64,000 nt of DNA. It comes from Candidatus Rhodoferax randersensis. Its GTDB lineage: Bacteria; Pseudomonadota; Gammaproteobacteria; Burkholderiales; Burkholderiaceae_C. The stretch spans positions 62,001 to 126,000 of the forward strand of contig JADKEH010000046.1 in NCBI GenBank assembly GCA_016718155.1, written 5' to 3'. The notes under the pieces were generated by a model. The model searched no databases and had not been told where the DNA came from. It saw nothing but the letters and a program-made list of their open reading frames with translations. Position 1 is the first letter of the stretch, and every line of letters starts with the position of its first letter. Of the stretch, positions 52,807 through 61,628 are shown piece by piece. The position numbers were made by a program, and so were the translations under genes.

Positions 52807-53759
52807 GTAACATCATGCCAATTGAAATCGCGCTGGCCGAGCCGCGTGGCTTTTGCGCCGGGGTCGACCGTGCCATCGAAATCGTGGAGCGCGCCCTGCA
52901 CAAGTTCGGGCGCCCGATCTACGTGCGCCACGAGATCGTTCACAACACCTATGTCGTGAACGATCTCAAGGCCAAAGGCGCGATCTTCATCGAGGAGCTT
53001 TCCGATGTGCCAGAGGGTGCCACGCTGGTGTTCTCCGCGCACGGTGTCAGCCGGGCGGTGCACGATGAGGCGCGCGCGCGCGGCTTCACGATCTTCGACG
53101 CCACTTGTCCGCTGGTGACCAAGGTGCACGTGGAGGTGGCAAAGCTGCACAAAGAGGGTTACGAGTTCATCATGATCGGCCACAAGGGGCACCCCGAAGT
53201 GGAGGGCACCATGGGCCAGCTCGACAGCGGCATCCACCTGGTCGAGTGCGTGGCCGACGTCGCCAAGGTGCAGCCCTTGCAGACCGACAAGCTGGCGGTG
53301 GTGACGCAAACCACGCTGAGTGTGGACGACGCCGCCGAGATCACCGCCGCCATCCGCTCACGTTTCCCCAGCGTGCGCGAACCCAAGCAGCAAGACATCT
53401 GCTACGCCACGCAAAACCGCCAGGATGCCGTCAAGGTGATGAGCCCGCAGGTGGACATCGTCATTGTGGTGGGCAGCCCCACCAGTTCCAACAGCAACCG
53501 CTTGCGTGAAGTGGCGCGCAAGCTTGGCACCGAGAGTTACATGGTCGACAGCGCCGATGAATTGCAGGCCGCCTGGTTCGAAGGCCGCCAACGTGTCGGG
53601 CTTACCGCTGGCGCCTCCGCCCCCGATCTTCTGGTGCAGCAGGTGGTGGAGCGGCTGCGCACGCTCGGTGCCGTCTCGGTGCGCACCTTGAAGGGCACGC
53701 AGGAGACGATCAAGTTTCCGCTGCCCAAGGGACTCAAGTTGGCCAGCGACCACGAGTGA
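52803..53759 (+). CDS. ispH: 4-hydroxy-3-methylbut-2-enyl diphosphate reductase
   Basis: A 318-residue iron-sulphur enzyme making IPP and DMAPP in the last step of the MEP pathway. The three cluster cysteines are in EPRGFCAGVDRA, DATCPLVTKVH and QDICYATQNRQDAV. EIVHNTYVVNDL and VGSPTSSNSNRL are also present. The GTG at 52803 overlaps the fkpB stop; the ATG at 52815 (MPIEIALAEPRG) is an equally plausible start. Confidence 0.95.
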   Translation: MSNIMPIEIALAEPRGFCAGVDRAIEIVERALHKFGRPIYVRHEIVHNTYVVNDLKAKGAIFIEELSDVPEGATLVFSAHGVSRAVHDEARARGFTIFDATCPLVTKVHVEVAKLHKEGYEFIMIGHKGHPEVEGTMGQLDSGIHLVECVADVAKVQPLQTDKLAVVTQTTLSVDDAAEITAAIRSRFPSVREPKQQDICYATQNRQDAVKVMSPQVDIVIVVGSPTSSNSNRLREVARKLGTESYMVDSADELQAAWFEGRQRVGLTAGASAPDLLVQQVVERLRTLGAVSVRTLKGTQETIKFPLPKGLKLASDHE

Positions 53760-53807
53760 ACCGGTTGCGCACCGAACCTTGCCCAATTACCCAACCTGAG
53801 TGACCCC

Positions 53808-55130
53808 ATGTTAGACATCACCCTGCTGCGAAAAGACCTGGACTCGGCGATTGCCCGCCTGGAGACCCGCAAGAAGCCTCAAGCCTTTCTGGACGTGGAC
53901 GTGTTTCGTGCGCTGGAGAGCGAGCGCAAGACGATCCAGGCCCGCACCGAAGAATTGCAGGCGCAGCGCAACACGCTCTCCAAGCAGATCGGCCAGCTCA
54001 AGGCCAAGGGGCCAGCGGGCCAGGCCGAGGCCGATACGGCGATGGCGCAAGTGAGTGCCTTCAAGGCCGAGCTGGAGCAATCCGCCGCACGCCTGGAGCA
54101 GATCCAGGCCGACTTGCAGACTCTGTTGCTGGCGGTGCCCAACTTGCCCCACGAGAGCGTGCCCGTGGGAGCCGACGAGCATGGCAATGTGGTGTTGCGC
54201 AGTTGGGGCAGCCCGCGTGTCATGGAGTTCGACGTGAAGGACCACGTCGATGTCGGCACACCCCTGGGGCTGGACTTTGATCTGGGCGTCAAGCTCACCG
54301 GTTCGCGCTTCACCGTGATGAAGGGCCAGATTGCGCGCCTGCACCGCGCCCTGGCGCAATTCATGCTGGACGTGCAGACGCTCGAGCATGGCTACACCGA
54401 GTGCTATACGCCCTACATCGTCAACGCCGACAGCCTGCGCGGCACCGGCCAGTTGCCCAAGTTCGAGGGCGACTTGTTCGCTGCCAAAAAGGGCGGCCAG
54501 GAGGGCGAAGAAGTGCCCGACCACGCCGCGCTGTACTTGATTCCCACCAGCGAAGTGCCGCTGACAAACTTCGTTCGTGACGTGGTGGTGACTGAGGCGC
54601 AATTGCCGATCAAGCTGACCGCCCACACACCGTGTTTTCGCTCCGAGGCCGGCAGCTACGGGCGCGACACGCGCGGCATGATTCGCCAGCACCAGTTCGA
54701 CAAGGTCGAGATGGTGCAGATCGTGCATCCCGACCAGAGCTACGCAGCGCTGGAAGAGATGACCGGCCACGCCGAGGCGGTTTTGCAGAAGCTCGGTTTG
54801 CCCTACCGCGTGATGGCCCTGTGCACCGGCGACATGGGCTTTGGCGCCAGCCGCACGCATGACCTGGAGGTGTGGCTGCCCGCCCAGAAGGCCTACCGCG
54901 AGATCAGCTCGGTGTCCAACTGCGAGGCCTTCCAGGCGCGGCGCTTGCAGGCACGCTTCAAGAACGCGCAGGGCAAGAACGAACTGGTGCACACGCTCAA
55001 TGGTTCGGGCCTGGCGGTCGGGCGCACGCTTGTGGCGGTGCTGGAAAACTATCAGAATGCGGATGGATCGGTCACGGTGCCCGAGGTGGTGCGGCCCTAT
55101 CTAGGCGGCCTGCAAGTGATCAAGGCCTAG
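53808..55130 (+). CDS. serS: Seryl-tRNA synthetase
   Basis: A 440-residue class II synthetase. The N-terminal tRNA-binding coiled-coil arm spans about residues 30-100. Class II motif 2 is FRSEAGSYGRDTRGMIRQHQF and motif 3 is NGSGLAVGRTLVAVLENYQ. It charges serine onto tRNA-Ser in the cytoplasm. It ends 1.3 kb before the next recognisable gene on the other strand. Confidence 0.96.
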   Translation: MLDITLLRKDLDSAIARLETRKKPQAFLDVDVFRALESERKTIQARTEELQAQRNTLSKQIGQLKAKGPAGQAEADTAMAQVSAFKAELEQSAARLEQIQADLQTLLLAVPNLPHESVPVGADEHGNVVLRSWGSPRVMEFDVKDHVDVGTPLGLDFDLGVKLTGSRFTVMKGQIARLHRALAQFMLDVQTLEHGYTECYTPYIVNADSLRGTGQLPKFEGDLFAAKKGGQEGEEVPDHAALYLIPTSEVPLTNFVRDVVVTEAQLPIKLTAHTPCFRSEAGSYGRDTRGMIRQHQFDKVEMVQIVHPDQSYAALEEMTGHAEAVLQKLGLPYRVMALCTGDMGFGASRTHDLEVWLPAQKAYREISSVSNCEAFQARRLQARFKNAQGKNELVHTLNGSGLAVGRTLVAVLENYQNADGSVTVPEVVRPYLGGLQVIKA

Positions 55131-55340
55131 CGTCCGAGCCAACACGATGCGCGAAGTGCCCCGGCGGCTGGATGCAGAGCCTCCGTTTGGTGTCTTGCGT
55201 TGCGGTCAACCGAGCGTCACGGGGTGGCAAAGTCGCTGGAAACGGGCCTCCCTTGCCCGGAGCACCTCTGGTGAGTCGGCGGGCCGATACGACATGTGCG
55301 GGCAAGGGTGGGAGTGTGTACGAGGCGCGGACCCTGCGCC

Positions 55341-55381
55341 GGGGGGCGGGGGGGGGGGGGGGGGGGGGGCGGGGGGGGGGG
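55341..55381 (+). repeat. Near-pure poly-G tract
   Basis: 41 bases, all G except single C residues at 55347 and 55370. It contains an uninterrupted run of 22 G. Such a run is G-quadruplex-prone on the plus strand but is also a typical sequencing or assembly artefact. Confidence 0.8.
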
Positions 55382-55439
55382 CGGCGCTTTCCAGGCACGT
55401 TCCGCGGCGCGCCTGCACCCAGGGCGATTCTGGCCGCGA

Positions 55440-55670
55440 GGGGCCTATCTGGTGATGGAGTTTGGCAGGATGACCTCAAGCACCATCTTGAGGCGGCGTT
55501 TCTCGGCGCAAAGCGCGGTGAAACTGGTTCTCGGCTTGTTGATGGCGCTGGACCATGCACACGCGCAAAACGTGGTGCACCGCGACGTCAAACCAGCCAA
55601 CATCCTGATCGAGTCCAGCGGCAGAATCAAACTCGCTGACTTTGGCGTGGCCCGCATCGGGCGAGGCCCC
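55440..55670 (+). pseudogene. Ser/Thr protein kinase fragment
   Basis: The plus-strand pieces AYLVMEF, DDLKHHLEA (in the +1 frame) and then LGLLMALDHAHAQNVVHRDVK, ANILIESSGRIKLADFGVARI contain kinase subdomains up to the HRD and DFG motifs. No N-terminal ATP site or C-terminal lobe follows. Two compensating frameshifts occur. It resembles the bacterial kinase family of the gene at 26358-27766 but is not a copy of it in sequence. Confidence 0.72.
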
Positions 55671-56422
55671 TTCAGGGCGGGTGCCCACCGCGGTCGGGGA
55701 TCGCTCGACCTGTTCTCGGGGGGGTGGGCGTTGACGGCGTGGCCCTTGGGGGACACCAGTCATCGTCGCCACAGATGTGGAGAGCGGCTGGCGAAGCCGC
55801 CAAGCACCAGAAGAGCGGTACAAAACGGCGCGCGACTTCAGCTTCAGCGGGTGCAGCACTGCCCGAGTCGCGGCGCTGGGGACACTGCAGCTGTCTGCGG
55901 TTCGGGGCGTTGGGTGGGGCCCTGAGGACGCTGTTGGGTAGTTCCAGGCGCAGACAGCGGGCAGGAACTGGACTGGAGGAAGACACGGACCGAGGTCAGG
56001 GTTTCGCTGCGGCGGGTGCGGGGGGAGCGTTTGAGGTTCTGGAGCCGCAGGGGGCTGGGTGCGCTGGCACGCAGCGCAACACGGGGGGGGGGTGGTGGCC
56101 CGGCTGTGGCGTCAGAGCTCCGGCGTCGCTCAGGGGGGCTGGCGGGGCGCCGGAGGCGGCGCGCCCCGGCGGCTCGCGCGCCAAGTTGCCCGTCACCGCA
56201 CTGGCGCCGCGCGGTTGGCCCGTCAGCGTGGGCCTGCGCGCTCTTCCGCACCCTGCTGGCGCAGCAGTTTGCCCCAAGACCGGTACGGCGCAGTCAGAGC
56301 TGGACTTTCGGAGTTGGAGCACGGAGCAACCCAGCCCTGAGGCGCCTGCAAGCAGTGCGCAGAACGATCACCGGACCAGGCGACGCCCTGGTCCGACACA
56401 GGCGCAAGGTGAACCGGGGCCG

Positions 56423-57601
56423 TTACATAAAGCGCGCGGCCAGCTCTTTCATGATCTCGTTGGTGCCGCCGTAGATGCGCTGCACCCGCGCGTCGGTGTA
56501 GAGCTGGGCAATCGGGTACTCGCTCATGTAGCCATAGCCGCCAAAGAGCTGCAGGCACTCGTCGATCACCTTGCATTGCTGGTCGGTCACCCAGTACTTG
56601 AGCAGCGCCGCGCGGTCCACCCCGAGCTTGCCCTGCAGGTGCGCCACCATCGCCGCATCCACCATGGCGCGCGCGGCCAGCACGGTGGCCTGCACCTCGG
56701 CCAGCTTGAAGCGCGTGTTCTGAAAGCTCCAGATCGGTTTGCCAAAGGCCTGGCGTTCCTTGGCGTAGGCCACGGTGTCGGTCAGCGCGCGCTCCATCGC
56801 GCCGATGCCGCCCAGCGCCACCATCAGGCGCTCCTGCGGCAGCTCCTGCATCAACTGGAAGAAGCCCTGGCCCTCGCCGCCACCCAGCAGGTTGGCGGCG
56901 GGTACCCGCACGTCATCAAAGAACAGCTCGGAGGTGTCTTGCGACTTCAGGCCAATCTTGTCGAGCATGCGGCCACGGCGAAAGCCTTGTGCGCCCTCGG
57001 TCTCCAGCACCAGCAGTGACATGCCTTTGGCGCCTTTGGTCTGCGCCGCATTGGCCCCGTCGGGCGCCACGGTGCGGCAGGCCACGATGATCAGGTTGGC
57101 GTTCTGGCCGTTGGTGATGAAGGTCTTTTGGCCGCTCAGCACATAGTGGTCGCCATCGCGCCGCGCGGTGGTGCGGATGGCCTGCAGGTCAGAGCCGGTG
57201 CCCGGCTCGGTCATGGCAATGGCGGTGATGAGCTCGCCCTTGGCCATCTTGGGCAGCCAGCGCTGCTTCTGGGCCTCGGTGCCGTAGTGCAGGATGTAGG
57301 GGGCGACGATGGCCGAGTGCAGGCCGCCGCCAAAGCCGCTGAGGTTGGCACGCGCCTGCTCGATGATCAGTACCGCCTCGTGACCAAAGTCGCCACCGCC
57401 GCCGCCGTAGGCTTCGGGCATGGCGGCGCACAACATGCCTTGCTGGCCGGCCTCCAACCAGGTGTCGGCGCCCATCTTGCCGGCCTTGTTCCACTCGGCC
57501 ACGCGGGGCACCCAGCGTTCGTTGAAGAAGCGTCGGACCGAGTCTTCCAGCATGCGATGCTCTTCGGTCATCCAGGTGGAGGTGAAATTGTCAATGGCCA
57601 T
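56423..57601 (-). CDS. Acyl-CoA dehydrogenase
   Basis: A 392-residue FAD enzyme of beta-oxidation-type catabolism. Motifs: TAIAMTEPGTGSDLQAIRTTA (FAD/substrate), YVLSGQKTFITNGQNANLIIV and the C-terminal LQLFGGYGYMSEYPIAQLYTDARVQRIYGGTNEIMKELAARFM. The likely substrate is an intermediate in branched or terpenoid acyl-CoA breakdown, given the cluster. It is the last gene of a minus-strand run after SCP2 and MerR, 45 bp after the MerR stop. Confidence 0.9.
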   Translation of the reverse strand: MAIDNFTSTWMTEEHRMLEDSVRRFFNERWVPRVAEWNKAGKMGADTWLEAGQQGMLCAAMPEAYGGGGGDFGHEAVLIIEQARANLSGFGGGLHSAIVAPYILHYGTEAQKQRWLPKMAKGELITAIAMTEPGTGSDLQAIRTTARRDGDHYVLSGQKTFITNGQNANLIIVACRTVAPDGANAAQTKGAKGMSLLVLETEGAQGFRRGRMLDKIGLKSQDTSELFFDDVRVPAANLLGGGEGQGFFQLMQELPQERLMVALGGIGAMERALTDTVAYAKERQAFGKPIWSFQNTRFKLAEVQATVLAARAMVDAAMVAHLQGKLGVDRAALLKYWVTDQQCKVIDECLQLFGGYGYMSEYPIAQLYTDARVQRIYGGTNEIMKELAARFM

Positions 57602-57646
57602 GGCGTGGTGCCCGGTGGTGCGCGGCGCAAGCCGCTTGACCGGGCG

Positions 57647-58183
57647 TCAGGTGGAGGGGTTGGAGGTGCGCCGGCGTGCGTCGAGATGCCGCTTGCAACT
57701 GGCATTGATGACGCGCAGCTCGGCCAGTGTTTCGTCGATCTGCGCGCGCTTTTTCTCCAGCTCGGTGATCGCCGTATCGGTGCGGTCGATCACGTAGGTG
57801 AGCTGTTGCGAGCGGCCTTCGCCGTGGTCGCCGTACAGATCAAGGTAGCGCTTGATCTCCGACAACTGCGAGCCGATCGCCTTGGCGCGCAGGATCAGCG
57901 CCAGGCGCGCCCGGTCACGCCGGGTGTAGACGCGTGCGCCGTTGATGCGGCGCGGCGACAGCAGGCCCTTGTCTTCATAGAAGCGCAGCGCGCGCAGGGT
58001 GATGCCGAACTCCTGGCACAGCTCGGTGATGCCAAACAGCTCGGTGCTGGCCTCATCCCGGTGCGAGTCGACGAAGGCCTGTGCGTCGGTGGCCACGGGC
58101 ACTGGCGCCACGGCCGCACTTCGGGCGCCTGACCGTGACGGCTTGAGCTTGGCAGTGGAGGTGGCCACCGCAGCGGACTTCAA
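57647..58183 (-). CDS. MerR-family transcriptional regulator (LiuR-like)
   Basis: A 178-residue regulator. A MerR helix-turn-helix starts near residue 50 (FGITELCQEFGITLRALRFYEDKGLLSP) followed by a dimerisation coiled coil. An N-terminal 45-residue extension is unusual. No metal-binding cysteines beyond one, so it is of the LiuR type that controls acyl-CoA catabolism. It is divergent from the carboxylase operon, across a palindromic operator. Confidence 0.88.
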   Translation of the reverse strand: MKSAAVATSTAKLKPSRSGARSAAVAPVPVATDAQAFVDSHRDEASTELFGITELCQEFGITLRALRFYEDKGLLSPRRINGARVYTRRDRARLALILRAKAIGSQLSEIKRYLDLYGDHGEGRSQQLTYVIDRTDTAITELEKKRAQIDETLAELRVINASCKRHLDARRRTSNPST

Positions 58184-58192
58184 GGGTCGCGC

Positions 58193-58489
58193 TCAGATCA
58201 CGCGTTGCAGGCGCATGGCAACACTCATGTCGCCGGTGACCTTGAGTTTGCCCATCATGAAGCCGGTGGCGGGCTCCAGGTCGCCGCTCAGCATGGCGTT
58301 GAGGTTTTCCAGCGTGATGCCCACGGTGCAGTCGGCGTCCGTGTTGCTGTTGCTGACCGAATTGGGCGTGGACTTGCCGTCGATGTAGACCACGCCGTCA
58401 TCGCCGCAGTCGAACTTAAGGGTGGCGTCCAGGCCGCTGTCGGCGCCGACTTTGGTGCGGATGGCTTGGGTGCAGGCTTCGAGGTTCAT
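58193..58489 (-). CDS. SCP2 sterol-binding-domain protein
   Basis: A 98-residue small SCP2-like domain protein (DATLKFDCGDDGVVYIDGKS, CTVGITLENLNAMLSGDLEP and FMMGKLKVTGDMSVAMRLQRVI). It probably binds a hydrophobic acyl ligand for the catabolic enzymes. Same strand as and 9 bp before MerR, so likely co-transcribed with it. Confidence 0.9.
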   Translation of the reverse strand: MNLEACTQAIRTKVGADSGLDATLKFDCGDDGVVYIDGKSTPNSVSNSNTDADCTVGITLENLNAMLSGDLEPATGFMMGKLKVTGDMSVAMRLQRVI

Positions 58490-58612
58490 GGTGGTGTTCC
58501 GGATAAAAAGTTGCAGGGTTGAGGAGAGTCGGCCCGCAGGCGCTGACTGCGTCGGAATGCTATCAGCATCACATGACGCGGAGCACAGTATAAACCCCTA
58601 AACGATATCTGG

Positions 58613-58641
58613 TTGACGTTAACGTTACCTTGTTGTCTAAT
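58613..58641 (+). promoter_or_regulatory. Promoter and palindromic operator of the carboxylase operon
   Basis: TTGACG (58613-58618) and TCTAAT (58636-58641) are 17 bases apart. The perfect palindrome ACGTTAACGT (58616-58625) overlaps the -35, a position suited to MerR/LiuR repression. The site lies in the divergent region between SCP2 and the carboxylase gene. Confidence 0.6.
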
Positions 58642-58669
58642 TCGGCAAGCTTTCACAGGACGACCGCTC

Positions 58670-60280
58670 ATGCCCGCTCTACTTTCCAAGATCAAAACCA
58701 GCTCCGAGTCGTTTGCGGCCAATGCCCGGCGCATGCGCGAGCTACTGGCCGAGGTGCAGCGCCTGGAGCAGATGGTGATAGCCGAGTCCGAGTCCAAGCG
58801 CGACAAGTTCGAAAAGCGCGGGCAACTGCTGCCGCGCGAGCGTGTGGCGCGTCTGCTGGACCGGGGCTCGCCGTTTCTGGAGATCAGCCGCCTGGCCGGA
58901 CTCAACATGCACGACGACGACGGCAAGAAGTCGGTGCTGGGCGGTGGCTCGGTGGTCGGCATCGGGGTGGTGGCCGGCAAGCGCTGCATGATTTCGGCCA
59001 GCGACAGCGCGGTCAAGGGCGGCACGGTGGCGCCCATGGGTTTGAAGAAGGGCCTGCGCGCGCAGGAGATCGCCCGCGACAACAGGCTGCCCGTCATTTA
59101 CCTGGTGGAAAGTGGCGGCGCCAACCTGATGTACCAGAGCGAGATTTTCATCGAGGGCGGGCGCAGCTTTGCCAACCAGGCACGCCTGTCGGCGGCCGGC
59201 CTGCCGCAGATATCCGTGGTGCATGGCTCCAGCACCGCCGGCGGCGCCTACTTGCCGGGTTTGTCGGACTACGTCATTCTGGTGCGTGGTCGCTCCAACA
59301 TCTTTCTGGCCGGGCCGCCCTTGGTCAAGGCCGCCATTGGCGAGGACTGTACGGAGGACGAAATCGGCGGCGCCGAGACGCATGCGCAGATCACCGGCCT
59401 GGGTGAGTACCTGACCGAGAACGACGCGCACGCGATCGCCATGGCGCGCGAGGTGATGGACAAGCTCAATTGGGATGTGACGCCCGCCGCCGCGTCCTTC
59501 GCCGAGCCGCTGTACGACGAGCAGGAGCTGATGGGCCTGGTGCCGGCCGATGATCGCGAACCCTACGACGTGCGCGAAGTGATCGCGCGCCTGGTGGATG
59601 GCTCGGACTTCCTCGAATTCAAGGCCCAGTACGCGCCAGAGACCATGTGTGGCCACGCCCGCATCCACGGCCAACTGGTGGGCATTCTGGGCAACAACGG
59701 CCCGATCCAGCCCAATGGCTCGACCAAGGCGGCGCAGTTCATCCAGTTGTGCGACCAGAGCGGCACGCCCCTGGTTTTTTTGCAGAACACCACGGGTTAC
59801 ATGGTCGGCTCGGTGGCCGAGCGCAGCGGCGCCATCAAGCATGGCTCCAAGATGATCCAGGCGGTGGCCAACGCACGGGTGCCCAAGTTCACGATCGTGT
59901 TGGGCGGCTCCTTTGGTGCGGGCAACTACGGCATGTGTGGTCGCGGCTTCGATCCGCGTTTCATCTTCTCCTGGCCCACCGCGCGCACGGCGGTGATGGG
60001 CGGCGCGCAGGCCGCCAAGGTGATGGACATCGTCAACCGCGCCAAGATCGAGCGCAGTGGTTTGGCGGCCAACGAAGAAGCGCTGAAAGCCATGTCCGAT
60101 GGGCTGCGCCAGCGCCTGGACAAGGAATCCTCGGTGCTGTTTGGCACCGCCCGCCTGTGGGACGACGGCATCATCGATCCGCGTGACACGCGCCGCCTGC
60201 TGGGCCTGTGCCTGTCGCTGGCAGCCGAGGCGCAGGCGCGCAAGCTGCACCCCAACACCTTTGGCGTGGCCCGCATGTAA
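58670..60280 (+). CDS. Acyl-CoA carboxylase beta subunit (geranyl-CoA or methylcrotonyl-CoA type)
   Basis: A 536-residue carboxyltransferase subunit with the two crotonase-like halves of the family (KCMISASDSAVKGG-type site in GKRCMISASDSAVKGGTVAP; QNTTGYMVGSVAERSGAIKHG; GGSFGAGNYGMCGRGFDP). It transfers carboxyl from biotin to acyl-CoA. The order carboxylase beta, dehydrogenase, hydratase, carboxylase alpha that follows matches atuC-atuD-atuE-atuF of acyclic terpene utilisation rather than the liuABCD order. That is inference from order; a methylcrotonyl-CoA enzyme cannot be excluded. The ATG at 58670 is preceded by ACAGGA. Confidence 0.88.
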   Translation: MPALLSKIKTSSESFAANARRMRELLAEVQRLEQMVIAESESKRDKFEKRGQLLPRERVARLLDRGSPFLEISRLAGLNMHDDDGKKSVLGGGSVVGIGVVAGKRCMISASDSAVKGGTVAPMGLKKGLRAQEIARDNRLPVIYLVESGGANLMYQSEIFIEGGRSFANQARLSAAGLPQISVVHGSSTAGGAYLPGLSDYVILVRGRSNIFLAGPPLVKAAIGEDCTEDEIGGAETHAQITGLGEYLTENDAHAIAMAREVMDKLNWDVTPAAASFAEPLYDEQELMGLVPADDREPYDVREVIARLVDGSDFLEFKAQYAPETMCGHARIHGQLVGILGNNGPIQPNGSTKAAQFIQLCDQSGTPLVFLQNTTGYMVGSVAERSGAIKHGSKMIQAVANARVPKFTIVLGGSFGAGNYGMCGRGFDPRFIFSWPTARTAVMGGAQAAKVMDIVNRAKIERSGLAANEEALKAMSDGLRQRLDKESSVLFGTARLWDDGIIDPRDTRRLLGLCLSLAAEAQARKLHPNTFGVARM

Positions 60281-60314
60281 CGGGGGCTGGGCTTGCTACC
60301 GACGCCACTTCTCA

Positions 60315-60394
60315 CGTCATTGCGAGCGCAGCGTGGCAATCCATGCCCCCGGCGCGCGACGATGGATTGCCGCGCTGCGCTCGCAATGACGATG
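60315..60394. repeat. Dispersed palindromic intergenic repeat, copy C
   Basis: CGTCATTGCGAGCGCAGCGTGGCAATCC and its reversed half GGATTGCCGCGCTGCGCTCGCAATGACG form an almost perfect inverted repeat. It lies between the carboxylase beta and dehydrogenase genes. It is the most complete copy of the repeat also at 35028 and 50798. Confidence 0.85.
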
Positions 60395-60428
60395 TCACCG
60401 TGACGACCTATCTCCACGAAAGACCCCC

Positions 60429-61580
60429 ATGAAATTCACCCCTGAACACGAACAAATCGCCGACACCGTGCGCAAGTTTGTCGCCAACGAGATCAACCCG
60501 CATCTTCCCGCGTGGGAGGCCGCGGGCCAGTTCCCCGCGCACCAGGTCTTCAAGAAGATGGGCGACCTGGGCCTGCTGGGCATCAAGTACCCCACCGAAT
60601 ACGGCGGCATGGGCCTGGACTTCAGCTACTCGATGGTGATGGCCGAGGCGCTGGGCGAGTGCAATGCCGGCGGCGTGCCGATGGCCATCGGCGTGCAGAC
60701 CGACATGTGCACGCCGGCGCTGGCGCGCTTTGGCTCGGACGAGTTGCGCCGCGAATTCCTCGCGCCCAGCATCGCCGGTGACATGGTCGGTTGCATTGGC
60801 GTGAGCGAGGTCGGTGGCGGCTCCGACGTGGCCGCGCTCAAGACCACGGCGCGCAAGGACGGTGACGACTACCTCATCAACGGCTCCAAGATGTGGATTA
60901 CCAACGGCATGCAGGCCGACTGGTGCTGCCTGCTGGCCAACACCTCCGAGGGCGCGGTGCACAAGAACAAGTCGCTGATCATGGTGCGCCTGGACAGCCC
61001 GGGCGTCACGCGCCAGAAGATCGAGAAGATCGGCATGCATTCCAGCGACACGGCGCAGCTGTTCTTTGACAACGTGCGCGTGCCGCAGCGCAACCTGATC
61101 GGCCAGGAGGGCATGGGCTTCATGTTCCAGATGCTGCAGTTCCAGGAGGAGCGCCTGTACGGCGCGGCCGGCTGCCTGCGCTCGCTGGACCGTCTGATCG
61201 ACCAGACCATCGACTACACGCGTCAGCGCCAGACCTTTGGCAAGCCGATCCTGCACAACCAGGTGGTGCACTTCCGCCTGGCCGAGCTGCGCACCGAGGT
61301 GGAGGCGCTGCGCGCCCTGACCTACCGCGCGGTGGAGTCTTACATCTCCGGCAAGGATGTCACCAAGCTGGCCTCCATGGCCAAGCTCAAGGCCGGGCGC
61401 CTCAGCCGCGAGGTGGCCGACAGTTGCCTGCAGTATTGGGGCGGCATGGGCTTCACGGCCGATAACCCAATCTCGCAGGCCTACCGTGATGGACGCCTGA
61501 TCTCCATCGGCGGTGGCGCCGACGAGATCATGCTGGGCATCATCTGCAAGCTCGAAGGCACTTTGCCGGGCAAGGTTTGA
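60429..61580 (+). CDS. Acyl-CoA dehydrogenase, citronellyl-CoA dehydrogenase-like
   Basis: A 383-residue acyl-CoA dehydrogenase: MKFTPEHEQIADTVRKFVANEI at the start, CIGVSEVGGGSDVAALKTTA and MWITNGMQADWCCLLANTSEG in the flavin region, and CLQYWGGMGFTADNPISQAYRDGRLISIGGGADEIML at the end. The resemblance to AtuD is from recollection of that family and from the cluster order. It has no paralogue-like match to the gene at 56423, which has a different N-terminus. It lies between the carboxylase subunits as in atu operons. Confidence 0.85.
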   Translation: MKFTPEHEQIADTVRKFVANEINPHLPAWEAAGQFPAHQVFKKMGDLGLLGIKYPTEYGGMGLDFSYSMVMAEALGECNAGGVPMAIGVQTDMCTPALARFGSDELRREFLAPSIAGDMVGCIGVSEVGGGSDVAALKTTARKDGDDYLINGSKMWITNGMQADWCCLLANTSEGAVHKNKSLIMVRLDSPGVTRQKIEKIGMHSSDTAQLFFDNVRVPQRNLIGQEGMGFMFQMLQFQEERLYGAAGCLRSLDRLIDQTIDYTRQRQTFGKPILHNQVVHFRLAELRTEVEALRALTYRAVESYISGKDVTKLASMAKLKAGRLSREVADSCLQYWGGMGFTADNPISQAYRDGRLISIGGGADEIMLGIICKLEGTLPGKV

Positions 61581-61628
61581 GCGGTATCACACGATGACTG
61601 ATACCAACCCCCAACGCGAAGCGATCCG

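Larger units (their letters stand above)
55131..56422. other. 1.3-kb gene-poor, G-rich stretch between serS and the acyl-CoA dehydrogenase gene
   Basis: No intact gene. A kinase fragment lies at about 55440-55670 and a nearly pure G tract at 55341-55381. The rest (55680-56420) is very GC-rich on both strands, with only long non-homologous frames. It could be a decayed gene or poorly resolved sequence. Confidence 0.5.

Noticed and set aside
55724..57019. 431-codon plus-strand frame after the kinase fragment
   Set aside because: The second half is antisense to the acyl-CoA dehydrogenase gene; the first half is Gly/Ala/Arg-rich without any family resemblance.
58742..60250. 502-codon minus-strand frame opposite the carboxylase beta subunit
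   Set aside because: Shadow of a complete, conserved plus-strand gene.
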